In this document: piece by piece, positions 1 to 7,399 of the stretch
Layout of the letters: each line of letters opens with the position of its first letter
Numbering within the stretch: the first letter of the stretch is position 1
Assembly: GCF_030683065.1 (NCBI RefSeq)
Contig: NZ_JAUXMX010000016.1
Span: 1 to 45,714, forward strand
Reading direction: 5' to 3'
DNA from: Pseudomonas sp.
GTDB lineage: Bacteria; Pseudomonadota; Gammaproteobacteria; Pseudomonadales; Pseudomonadaceae
DNA: 45,714 bases
The notes under the pieces: model-generated
The model's database searches: none
Seen by the model: the letters and a program-made list of their open reading frames with translations, nothing else
Told to the model about the DNA's origin: nothing
Position numbers and translations under genes: made by a program

Positions 1-831
1 GTTGACCGCCAAAGCGAACAGGTTGACCCATTCCATGCCGCTGAGGGTCGAGCCGATCACGTTGGGCTTGCTCATCTCCTGCAGGCTGCGGTGCAGCTTG
101 GCCGCACGGCGCTTGACGTTGAGCCCGCCGGGCAGGATGCCTTCGTGCGCAAGGCCCTGCTCGACGCAGTCGCGCATGGCCTGCCACAGGCGCATCAGGC
201 CGCTGCGGATTTCCGCCTCGCTGCGCCAGGCCTTCTCGTTGGCCATCATCAGTTCGGACACACGCAGCCCATGCTCCTTGCACAGGCGCAGCAGTTCGTC
301 ACCACTGGAAAAGTCGTAAGGCAACTGGGTGTGATCCTGGTCCAGTTGGCCGGTGGCGGCCTGTTCGGCATCGACCACGAAACCGCCGCCGACCGAATAA
401 TAGGTGCCGCTACTCAGCTCGCTGCCGTCGGCCGCGAAGGCCGTGAGGGTCATGGCATTAGGGTGATAGGGCAGGTTCTCATCGAGCAGCAACATGTCGC
501 GCGCCCAGTCGAAGGCCACCGGCAGGTTGCCGTCGAGCAACAGTTGGCCGCTGTCGCGTAACGCCGCGATGCGTGGCGCGATCTGCGCCGGGTCGATCTG
601 ATCTGGCCAGTCGCCCATCAGCCCCATGACCACCGCTGTGTCGCTGCCGTGACCGATGCCGGTGGCAGACAACGAGCCATACAGGCGCACTTCCACGCGC
701 TGTACCCGCTCCAGCAGGCGCCGCTCACGCAGCGTGCCGAGGAACAACGCCGCGGCGCGCATCGGGCCGACGGTATGCGAACTGGAAGGCCCGATACCGA
801 TTTTGAACAAGTCGAACACACTGATAGCCAC
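1..831 (-). CDS. sdaB: L-serine ammonia-lyase (serine dehydratase), 3' end outside window
   Basis: Deaminates L-serine to pyruvate and ammonia with an oxygen-sensitive [4Fe-4S] cluster in the cytosol. The minus strand is open from a GTG at 831 to the window edge (277 codons). The N-terminus reads VAISVFDLFKIGIGPSSSHT, followed by VGPM, which is the serine-binding signature of single-chain iron-sulfur serine dehydratases. Later segments such as YSVGGGF and ILPGGLNVKRR also fit the family. The GTG is chosen because AGGAG lies six bases upstream and the family motif begins at once. The C-terminal cluster-binding cysteines lie off the window. In P. aeruginosa the sdaB copy sits next to cbcXWV and takes the serine made from glycine at the end of betaine breakdown, and this context points the same way. 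The sdaB rather than sdaA name is therefore inferred from context. Confidence 0.9.
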   Translation of the reverse strand, partial: MAISVFDLFKIGIGPSSSHTVGPMRAAALFLGTLRERRLLERVQRVEVRLYGSLSATGIGHGSDTAVVMGLMGDWPDQIDPAQIAPRIAALRDSGQLLLDGNLPVAFDWARDMLLLDENLPYHPNAMTLTAFAADGSELSSGTYYSVGGGFVVDAEQAATGQLDQDHTQLPYDFSSGDELLRLCKEHGLRVSELMMANEKAWRSEAEIRSGLMRLWQAMRDCVEQGLAHEGILPGGLNVKRRAAKLHRSLQEMSKPNVIGSTLSGMEWVNLFALAVN

Positions 832-1273
832 AACAATCTCCTGCACGTATTCCAGGAGACATCATCGGGATTTGCGCAAAGCACAGGCGTCCCACACCGA
901 CGCGTTCGTATCCAAAGCCGTCAGGCGCTCATTGAGGCGCCGAATGGAGACCGTCGATTGCGCCTGCACTGCGGTTATGGGTCGTCAGCAAGCGCTCACC
1001 AAAAAAATAACCCCTTGTTTTATATGTATAAATTAAAAATTAACGACGCCTTCGTTGCGCCAGCTTGCTGCGCGACGGCGCGGCGCCGAAGACGTGCCGC
1101 CCCCTCCTGCACATTTCCAGCGATGAAATGCGACAGCAATGTTCTGTTCGCGACCCGGCGCATAGGCAGCGACCAGGCCCCGGCGCAATGATCCGACGCC
1201 CATGCGCCGGCCATATAGCCAGGTTCATGGCCAGAGCCCCGAGGGGATCCGCCACCCGCGAAAGGATAAGCCG
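832..1273. other. Divergent intergenic region between sdaB and the first binding-protein gene
   Basis: No credible gene is seen in these 442 bases; the open frames here lack ribosome sites and family resemblance. The stretch 1001-1043 is strikingly AT-rich (an A7 run, then TTTTATATG and AATTAAAAATTAA) against a GC-rich background. It is the best place for the divergent promoters. The regulator GbdR activates this locus in P. aeruginosa, but I cannot recognise its site with confidence here. Confidence 0.5.
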
Positions 1274-2212
1274 ATGAAATTTCCTCAGAACTGCCTGCTG
1301 GCACTGGCTCTGAGCACCCCTCTGTTGGCCCAGGCTGTAGAGCCCGCCGCCTGCGACCTGGTGCGCTTCGCCGACGTCGGCTGGACCGACATCACCGTCA
1401 CCACTGCAGTCACCCGCCTGGTACTCAACGAACTGGGCTACCGCACCCAGGTCAAACGCCTGTCGGTGCCGGACACCTACAAAGCCCTGCAGGAGCAAAA
1501 GATCGACGTGTTCCTCGGTACCTGGATGCCGACCTCGGAGGCCCACATCAGGCCGTACCTGGACAGCGGGGCGGTGGAAACCGTGATCGCCAACCTGGAA
1601 GGGGCCAAATACACCCTCGCGGTGAACCAGGCGGCGCACGACGGCGGACTGATTAACTTCGCCGATATTGCGAAGTTTAGAAGCGAAATTGGCGGCAAAA
1701 TCTACGGAATAGAACCAGGCAACGACGGCAACAAGCTGATTCAGCAGATGATCGATAGCAATGCCTTCGGCCTGGCCAACTTCAGCCTGGTGGAGTCCAG
1801 TGAGTCGAGCATGCTGGCCCAGGTCAAACGCGCCGAACACCTCAAGCAGTGGGTGGTGTTTCTCGGCTGGGAACCGCACCCGATGAACAATCAGGTACAG
1901 ATGCACTACCTGGGTGGCGGCGACGATTACTTCGGGCCCAATTATGGCGGCGCCACGGTGTATACCAGCGTGCGCAAGGGCTATACCGAGCAGTGCCCGA
2001 ACGTCGGCCAACTGCTGCGCAATCTGCGCTTCAGTTTGGAGATGGAAAACCACCTGATGGGCGCAATTCTCAACCAAAGCACCAACCGCCGCCGCGAAGC
2101 CAAAGCCTGGCTCCAAGCAAACCCACAGGCGCTTGAGCAATGGCTGAAAGGCGTCACCCACCGCGACGGCAGCGTGGCGCATTCGACCTTTGACAGCAAA
2201 AAAACGCTCTGA
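1274..2212 (+). CDS. Choline-type quaternary amine ABC transporter, periplasmic binding protein
   Basis: Periplasmic solute receptor of the OpuAC/ChoX type, 312 residues. A signal peptide of about 21 residues ends in LLAQA. The four aromatic residues and the aspartate that cage the trimethylammonium group in ChoX are all visible: W37 and D39 (GWTD), W84 (GTWMP), Y113 (GAKYTL) and W199 (FLGWEPHP). The ATG at 1274 has AAAGGA upstream. The protein is clearly paralogous to CbcX 2.7 kb downstream (shared GGKIYGIEPGNDGN-like and EGAKYTLAV segments). It lies upstream of the cbcVW core with a 641-nt gap, so it may be its own transcript. The ligand could be choline, carnitine or a related compound; the cage alone does not decide between them. 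CaiX is a possible name but is not shown. Confidence 0.88.
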   Translation: MKFPQNCLLALALSTPLLAQAVEPAACDLVRFADVGWTDITVTTAVTRLVLNELGYRTQVKRLSVPDTYKALQEQKIDVFLGTWMPTSEAHIRPYLDSGAVETVIANLEGAKYTLAVNQAAHDGGLINFADIAKFRSEIGGKIYGIEPGNDGNKLIQQMIDSNAFGLANFSLVESSESSMLAQVKRAEHLKQWVVFLGWEPHPMNNQVQMHYLGGGDDYFGPNYGGATVYTSVRKGYTEQCPNVGQLLRNLRFSLEMENHLMGAILNQSTNRRREAKAWLQANPQALEQWLKGVTHRDGSVAHSTFDSKKTL

Positions 2213-2853
2213 ATTTCATTTTTTTTCATTGCGCCACAGCCCCCGGCATACGGCGGCTACACTCTTGTCAATAGCTGAAAACCACGGCTGGCGCGGGCTT
2301 CAGCCTTGGCCAAGGGCTAAAAAACTCTGTTATGGTTTTTAAGGCCAGCGTCATGTCGTCGCCCAATACGTCAACGTCGCAAACCGACAATTGCCAGGAC
2401 TTTAAGCCTATATCGTTGAGTCAGCCGATTTCGTCGCTGCCACCTCCAGGGGAGATGGCAGACCGGAGCCCCACCGCTCTGGACCGAAGAACATATAAGC
2501 GCTGGCAGCATTTTTGAGCGCCAGCCCAACAAGAAAATTTCGGATGTACGCGCACCTCGGTTCGAGGTGTGAACTCCCAAGGATTGGGCTTCTTAACGCT
2601 GCCAGAGAGCTAGAAAAGCAGTTTGCAGTACGGCAAAGATCACTCAGCAGTTGGCCTTAGCAACGTCCATGACCCACGAGGTTGTGGGTGTGTGTTACGG
2701 GCGGCTGTCGGCAGCCCGGCAAATGCATTTCCAGCACTCGAAACCATGCACATACCTACAGGCAAGTACAGTCGGCATCACCTGACGAACGCCCCGATGG
2801 CGCGCGGCGGGTTCCATGTAGCTGATCTGGATGTCTACTGAAGGGGAACACCC
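2213..2853. other. Long gap upstream of cbcV, rich in hairpins
   Basis: These 641 bases hold no convincing gene; the short open frames have no ribosome site and no family resemblance. Base composition is less GC-rich than the flanks. At least five hairpins follow each other at 2437-2590. Another with a 6-bp stem (ACCCAC/GTGGGT) lies at 2672-2689, and GGCTG/CAGCC follows near 2703-2716. The cbcV ribosome site AAGGGG is near 2841. The stretch may be a long structured leader of the cbcVWX transcript, or it may encode a small RNA. Confidence 0.5.
2437..2590 (+). other. Cluster of five consecutive hairpins, possible structured leader RNA
   Basis: Five stem-loops were read by hand: 2437-2461 (about 11 pairs, one mismatch, loop AGG), 2463-2482 (CCGGAGC/GCTCTGG with one G-U), 2501-2525 (GCTGGC/GCCAGC plus an inner GC pair), 2551-2571 (CACCTCG/CGAGGTG, loop GTT) and 2576-2588 (CCCAA/TTGGG, loop GGA). 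They leave little unpaired sequence between them except around 2483-2500 and 2526-2550. No known riboswitch core (glycine, cobalamin, TPP, guanidine) is evident. Strand is assumed from the downstream operon. Confidence 0.35.
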
Positions 2854-4050
2854 ATGCAGTCTGGAAAAATCGTCGTCAAAAACCTCTACAAGGTTTTTGG
2901 CAACAAACCGCAAGAAGCCATCGCCCAGAGTAAGCAAGGCTGGAGCAAGGATAAAGTCCTCGCCGAAACCGGCGCGGTGATCGGCGTTAGCGACGTGTCA
3001 TTCAGCGTCGAAGAAGGCGAGATCTTCGTCCTCATGGGCCTTTCCGGCTCAGGCAAATCTACTCTGATCCGTTTGATCAACCGGCTGATCGAGCCCTCGG
3101 ACGGCGATGTGTTCATCGACGGCCACAACGTGGCCAAGATGTCCAACGCGGAGCTGATCAGCCTGCGACGCCGTGATATGAGCATGGTGTTCCAGTCCTT
3201 CGCCCTGATGCCTTCGCGCACCGTCCTGGACAATGCGGCTTTCGGCCTGGAAGTAGCCGGCGTAAGCCGCAAGGAACGGGAAGCCCGGGCCATGGCGGTA
3301 CTCAAGGAGGTGGGCCTGGATACATTTGCCCAGATGCACCCCCACGAACTCTCCGGCGGCATGCAGCAGCGCGTCGGCTTGGCCCGCGCCTTGGCCGTCG
3401 ACCCCTCGATGATGATCATGGACGAGGCGTTTTCCGCCCTCGACCCGCTCAAGCGCCGCGAAATGCAGGACTTACTGCTCGAGCTGCAGAAAGTACACCG
3501 GCGCACCATCATCTTCGTCTCCCACGACATCGAAGAGGCCATGCGTATCGGCAACCGTATCGCCATCATGGAAGGCGGCAAGCTGGTACAGGTTGGCACC
3601 CCACAAGAGCTGGTCGACAACCCGGCCAGTGACTATGTGCGCAACTTCTTCGACACCGTCGACACCAACCGCTACCTCACCGCCGGCCAGCTAATGGCCA
3701 ATAGCGTACCGATCTTCGTGCACAACGGCGTTGCCCCGGACGCCCAGGTGGTCTCGCAAAAGCTGCAGGAACTGGACAAGCATTACGCCTTCATTGTCGA
3801 TGAGAACAACCGTTTCTACGGTTCAATCAGCCTGGAGAAAATCGCCCTGCTGGTCGAAGGCGGTCAGTCATGCAAGCTCGACCAAAGCGTGGTCAAGCAC
3901 ATCACCCCTGTGCCGGAAGACATGCCGCTGGATAAGGTCATTGAGCGCCTGGTAGACAACGAAGGGCCAATCCCGGTTGTCGGTGCCAACGGCCAATACT
4001 CTGGCGCCATTAGCAAGGGTCGCCTGCTGACCCGCATGCAGGGAGAATGA
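2854..4050 (+). CDS. cbcV: Choline/betaine/carnitine ABC transporter, ATP-binding protein with CBS domains
   Basis: Energises quaternary amine import on the cytoplasmic face; ProV/OpuAA type, 398 residues. Visible motifs are Walker A GLSGSGKST (62-70), Q-loop Q114, signature LSGGMQQR (166-173), Walker B ending in D190-E191 and the switch histidine H224. The region after about residue 280 has the length and character of the paired CBS domains that end this subfamily and sense ionic strength or ligands in relatives. The N-terminal extension before the nucleotide fold (FGNKPQEA region) is also typical of the ProV group. The ATG follows AAGGGG. The stop codon is one base before the cbcW start, so the two are translationally coupled. 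Gene order with cbcW and cbcX matches P. aeruginosa cbc next to sdaB, although there the binding protein lies on the sdaB side. Confidence 0.93.
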   Translation: MQSGKIVVKNLYKVFGNKPQEAIAQSKQGWSKDKVLAETGAVIGVSDVSFSVEEGEIFVLMGLSGSGKSTLIRLINRLIEPSDGDVFIDGHNVAKMSNAELISLRRRDMSMVFQSFALMPSRTVLDNAAFGLEVAGVSRKEREARAMAVLKEVGLDTFAQMHPHELSGGMQQRVGLARALAVDPSMMIMDEAFSALDPLKRREMQDLLLELQKVHRRTIIFVSHDIEEAMRIGNRIAIMEGGKLVQVGTPQELVDNPASDYVRNFFDTVDTNRYLTAGQLMANSVPIFVHNGVAPDAQVVSQKLQELDKHYAFIVDENNRFYGSISLEKIALLVEGGQSCKLDQSVVKHITPVPEDMPLDKVIERLVDNEGPIPVVGANGQYSGAISKGRLLTRMQGE

Positions 4051-4051
4051 T

Positions 4052-4933
4052 ATGAGTGACAAGAAACTCGACCTGGGCACCTGGGTCAACGACGGTGTTG
4101 AGCACCTGCTGGACAACTACAGCGAAGGCTTCGACAGCATTGGCGGCGTGGTCAGCTCGTTTTCCGAAGGCATCGAGGCCATCCTCATGCTGCCGCCGGC
4201 GTGGCTGCTGATTGCGATCTTCGTCGGCCTCGGCCTCTGGCGTATCGGCGCGCGCTTTGCCGCCTTCACCGCAGTTTCATTCATCCTGATTGTCCTTACC
4301 GGCTTCTGGGAGCAGACCGTGGTAACCCTCGGCCTGACCTTCTCAGCGACACTGATCAGTCTCTTGATGGGTATCCCCTTGGGCATCTGGGCGGCCAAGA
4401 GCGAGCGAGTGGCGATGATTATCCGCCCCATTCTCGACTTCATGCAGACCATGCCGGCATTCGTCTACCTGATTCCGGCGGCCATGCTGTTTGGCCTCGG
4501 TCGAGTGCCAGGGATCATCGCAACAGTGATTTTCGCCATGCCACCCGCGGTGCGCCTGACCAGTCTGGGCATCCGCCAGGTCAACAAGGAAATCGTCGAG
4601 GCAGGCCAATCCTTCGGTTGCAGCAAGACCCAACTGCTGCTCAAGGTGCAACTGCCTAGCGCGATGCCGTCGATCATGGCCGGGGTAAACCAGACCATCA
4701 TGATGGCCTTGTCGATGGTGATCATTGCCTCGATGGTCGGCGCCGGCGGCCTGGGCAACGATGTACTCGCGAGCATCCAGCGTCTGGATATCGGTCTAGG
4801 CTTCGAAAGCGGCATGGCCGTGGTACTGCTGGCGATCATTCTCGACCGCATTACCGAAAGCTTCGGCACCAAGCAAAGTGAAAAACGCGGCACCCTGATC
4901 AGCTGGGTAAGCGCGAAATTGCAGCGCCAGTAA
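4052..4933 (+). CDS. cbcW: Choline/betaine/carnitine ABC transporter, inner-membrane permease
   Basis: Transmembrane subunit of the Cbc importer, 293 residues. A soluble N-terminal stretch of about 45 residues is followed by several hydrophobic segments starting at PPAWLLIAIFVGLGL. The permease EAA loop, which docks on the ATPase, is seen as EAGQSFGCSKTQLLLKVQLP near residues 182-201. The segment FMQTMPAFVYLIPAAMLFGL is characteristic of ProW/OpuAB permeases. The ATG at 4052 is one base after the cbcV stop, and its ribosome site GGGAGA lies inside the end of cbcV. It probably serves all three binding proteins in this neighbourhood, since no second permease is present. Confidence 0.93.
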   Translation: MSDKKLDLGTWVNDGVEHLLDNYSEGFDSIGGVVSSFSEGIEAILMLPPAWLLIAIFVGLGLWRIGARFAAFTAVSFILIVLTGFWEQTVVTLGLTFSATLISLLMGIPLGIWAAKSERVAMIIRPILDFMQTMPAFVYLIPAAMLFGLGRVPGIIATVIFAMPPAVRLTSLGIRQVNKEIVEAGQSFGCSKTQLLLKVQLPSAMPSIMAGVNQTIMMALSMVIIASMVGAGGLGNDVLASIQRLDIGLGFESGMAVVLLAIILDRITESFGTKQSEKRGTLISWVSAKLQRQ

Positions 4934-4969
4934 GACTTTCACCCTATCCGTTCATAGAGGGATTCATAC

Positions 4970-5914
4970 ATGATCAAGCTGAAAACCATCGCTGGCGTTG
5001 GCCTACTGTCTTGCACGCTGCTGCAAAGCGCCTGGGCCCAGGAACCTGAAAGCTGCAAACAGGTGCGTTTCGCCGAAATCGGCTGGGCCGACATCGCCGC
5101 CACCACCGGCGTGGCCATGACCCTGAGCGAAGGCCTGGGCTACCAGCCCCGCAAGATCATGGCCTCGGTACCGATCGCCTTCACCGGCGTGCAAAAGGGT
5201 CAGATCGATGTATTCCTTGGCTACTGGGCACCCTCGATGGACGCGGTGATCGAGCCGTTCACCAAGGATGGCGGGGTCAAAGTGCTGCCAACCGCAAATC
5301 TGGAGGGTGCCAAATACACCCTCGCCGTACCGACCTACCTGGCTGAAGCCGGCCTGAAAAGCTTCCAGGACATCGCCAAGTTCAAGAAGGAACTCGACGG
5401 CAAAATCTACGGCATCGAGCCGGGTAACGACGGCAATCTGCTGATCGATAAAATGATCAAAGAAGACCAGTTCGGCATGGGCAGTTTCCGCATGGTCGAG
5501 TCCAGCGAAGCCGGGATGCTGGTACAGGTGCAGCGTGCAGTCAGGAAGAACAAGCCGGTCATCTTCCTCGGCTGGGCACCGCACCCAATGAACACCCAGT
5601 TCGACATCACCTACCTGGACGGTGGCGATGACATCTTCGGCCCGGACTACGGCGCGGCCAAGGTCTACACCGTGGTACCGCCGGACTACGAAGCGCGCTG
5701 CGCCAACATGGGCAAACTGCTCAACAACCTGCAGTTCAGCGTCGAGATCGAAAGCCAGTTGATGGAAAAAGTGCTGGAGAAAGAAGACCCGGCCACAGTC
5801 GCGAAAAACTGGATCAAGGCCAACCCACAGATGCTCGACAAGTGGCTGGCTGGCGTCACCACCTTCGACGGTCAGGACGGCATCGCCGCCGTGAAGAAGC
5901 ACGTCGGACTGTAA
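4970..5914 (+). CDS. cbcX: Choline ABC transporter, periplasmic binding protein
   Basis: Periplasmic receptor, 314 residues, with a signal peptide of 23 residues ending QSAWA. The choline cage is complete: W39 and D41 (GWAD), W86 (GYWAP), Y116 (GAKYTL) and W202 (LGWAPHP). Two cysteines (C29 and C233, in ESCK and EARC) can form the disulfide seen in ChoX proteins. It starts 36 bases after cbcW behind AGAGGGA, so it belongs to the same transcript. The position as the third gene of the core, adjacent to cbcW, fits CbcX. It is a paralogue of the binding protein at 1274-2212. Confidence 0.92.
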   Translation: MIKLKTIAGVGLLSCTLLQSAWAQEPESCKQVRFAEIGWADIAATTGVAMTLSEGLGYQPRKIMASVPIAFTGVQKGQIDVFLGYWAPSMDAVIEPFTKDGGVKVLPTANLEGAKYTLAVPTYLAEAGLKSFQDIAKFKKELDGKIYGIEPGNDGNLLIDKMIKEDQFGMGSFRMVESSEAGMLVQVQRAVRKNKPVIFLGWAPHPMNTQFDITYLDGGDDIFGPDYGAAKVYTVVPPDYEARCANMGKLLNNLQFSVEIESQLMEKVLEKEDPATVAKNWIKANPQMLDKWLAGVTTFDGQDGIAAVKKHVGL

Positions 5915-5925
5915 ACCCGCTGGCC

Positions 5926-5947
5926 CGGCTGGCGTTCGCGCCAGCCG
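5926..5947 (+). terminator. Intercistronic hairpin behind cbcX
   Basis: A perfect 9-bp stem (CGGCTGGCG/CGCCAGCCG) with a TTCG tetraloop lies 12 bases after the cbcX stop. No T-tract follows, so it is more likely a partial terminator or an RNA 3'-end stabiliser between cbcX and the next binding-protein gene than a full stop. Confidence 0.5.
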
Positions 5948-6058
5948 ACTAGAGGTACGAACACCTGGCATCGGCTAACCGGCCAGCGCAACACCTGCAC
6001 TGCGCACGAACGAGCAACACAGTTGAACTGAAACTCTCACTGATGGAGCACTAAATCT

Positions 6059-6916
6059 ATGCGTAACCTTTCCACCTTCTGCCTGAAAAGCCTTGGCGTT
6101 GCTGCACTCGCGCTGGGCATGTCAACTGCCATGGCTGCGGACAAGCCCACCCTGACCATCGGCTTCGTCAACGGTTGGGACGACAGCGTCGCCGCCACCC
6201 ATGTCGCCAGCGAAATTCTCAAGAGCAACCTCGGCTACAAGGTCGATCTGAAAGCGGTTGAGCCGGCCATCATGTGGCAAGGCGTGGCCCGCGGCGATCT
6301 CGACATCACCCTCTCCGCCTGGCTACCTGCCACCCACGGCGAATACTACGAGAAGATGAAAGACAAGGTGGTGATCCTTGGCACCAACTATGCTGACGCG
6401 AAAATCGGCTTGGTGGTTCCAGATTACGTCGAAGCCAAGAGCATCGAAGACCTGAACAAATACACCACGGAATTTGGCGGCAAGATCACCGGCATCGACG
6501 CTGGCGCTGGCGTCATGCGCCGCACCGAAGAAGCCATTGAGAAATACAAACTGGACTACAAGCTCATGCCAAGTTCCGGCCCAGCCATGGCTATCGCCTT
6601 GGGTCGCGCCGAGAAGAAGCAGGAAGCCATCGTAGTCCCGGGCTGGATTCCACATTGGATGTTCGCCAAGTGGAAACTGCGCTTCCTGGAAGATCCACAG
6701 AATGTCTTCGGTGCAGCTGAGCACATCGACACCGTCGTCAGCATGGGTATGGAAGCCAAAGCTCCAGAGGCCGCAGCCTTCCTCAAGAAATTCTCTTGGG
6801 GCCCTGAAGACGTAGGCGCGGTGATGCTGGCCGTCAGCGAAGGCGCCAAGCCAGAACAGGCTGCCAAGGACTGGGTCGCAGCAAACCCTGAACTCGTGGC
6901 AGGCTGGTTGAAATAA
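6059..6916 (+). CDS. Glycine betaine-type ABC transporter, periplasmic binding protein
   Basis: Soluble periplasmic receptor of the OpuAC/ProX fold, 285 residues, with a signal peptide ending STAMA-ADKP. It is only distantly related to the two choline-type receptors nearby. Tryptophans W40 (NGWDD), W88 (SAWLP) and W196 (PGWIPHW) are placed to form the aromatic cage that holds betaine in this group. A hairpin and a 144-base gap separate it from cbcX, and a strong terminator follows, so it is probably the last and independently tunable gene of the unit. In Pseudomonas the Cbc core is known to recruit extra receptors such as BetX encoded elsewhere; this is a candidate BetX equivalent encoded in place. 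The exact ligand is not shown by the sequence. Confidence 0.87.
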   Translation: MRNLSTFCLKSLGVAALALGMSTAMAADKPTLTIGFVNGWDDSVAATHVASEILKSNLGYKVDLKAVEPAIMWQGVARGDLDITLSAWLPATHGEYYEKMKDKVVILGTNYADAKIGLVVPDYVEAKSIEDLNKYTTEFGGKITGIDAGAGVMRRTEEAIEKYKLDYKLMPSSGPAMAIALGRAEKKQEAIVVPGWIPHWMFAKWKLRFLEDPQNVFGAAEHIDTVVSMGMEAKAPEAAAFLKKFSWGPEDVGAVMLAVSEGAKPEQAAKDWVAANPELVAGWLK

Positions 6917-6932
6917 GCACGACTAGCGCACT

Positions 6933-6964
6933 AGCAGAAAGCGGGCTTCGGCCCGCTTTCTGCT
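6933..6964 (+). terminator. Rho-independent terminator behind the betaine receptor gene
   Basis: A perfect 14-bp stem (6933-6946 with 6951-6964) closed by TTCG lies 17 bases after the stop. The 3' arm ends CTTTCTGCT and is followed by TTC. It is long and symmetrical, so it could also end the facing gene at 7056. Confidence 0.88.
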
Positions 6965-7055
6965 TTCTGGTATCTGTGCTTAACCGCAACCGTGCAATCA
7001 GACGGCGCGGCACAGCGCTCTGCGCCCATCCTCGAACGCGAGGCAAGGCCGGCAG

Positions 7056-7286
7056 TTACAAATGGACCTCTGCGTTCTTGATGCCCAGTTCGCGCAACTC
7101 GTCGACCAGGTCATCCAGCTGGACGAATGATTCGACCTCCTCGTTCTCATCGACCAGAAAGTAGCTTCTCCCTGCGTCTTTTTTGAAAAACACGATCCAC
7201 TCCTTGAGGTTGGTCGGGTTGGCTATCACGTGGGTGTCAAAGGTGACGCCCTCGGCATGTTTGCTTTTAACGTCGTTACGGTTCAT
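7056..7286 (-). CDS. Small conserved hypothetical protein
   Basis: A 76-residue cytosolic, acidic protein that I recognise only as a hypothetical of pseudomonads. The C-terminal half reads like a small alpha/beta domain: strand WIVFFKK, then SYFLVDENEE, then a helix rich in D, E and L (LDDLVDELRELGIKNAEVHL). No catalytic motif or membrane segment is seen. The ATG at 7286 is chosen; a GTG at 7313 in the same frame would add nine residues, and neither has a strong ribosome site. It is transcribed away from the SulP gene, and the 110-bp gap between them holds a perfect dyad (7349-7367) that might control both. No function is proposed. Confidence 0.65.
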   Translation of the reverse strand: MNRNDVKSKHAEGVTFDTHVIANPTNLKEWIVFFKKDAGRSYFLVDENEEVESFVQLDDLVDELRELGIKNAEVHL

Positions 7287-7348
7287 CTCGGTCACCCGCT
7301 TGTTGGTGCTCACGCACGCCTGTGCACTTAGTGTCGAAGAAGCGCTTT

Positions 7349-7367
7349 ATTATCACCACATGATAAT
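7349..7367. promoter_or_regulatory. Perfect inverted repeat upstream of the SulP gene, possible operator
   Basis: ATTATCA and TGATAAT are perfect inverted arms separated by five bases, 33 bases before the SulP start and between divergent genes. The AT-rich dyad is unusual for this GC-rich window. The regulator is unknown. Confidence 0.45.
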
Positions 7368-7399
7368 ATCACGCACATACACAGACCGAGGAGCTCACC

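Noticed and set aside
1040..2182. Long open frame of 380 codons on the minus strand
   Set aside because: It is the antisense of a clear binding-protein gene, with no family features and no ribosome site.
2437..2520. Possible glycine riboswitch before the transporter (GAGCCCC, CTCTGGACCGAAGAAC looks similar)
   Set aside because: The conserved second half with CTCTCAGG and the CCGAAGGGGCAA core are missing, and the pairing pattern does not fit.
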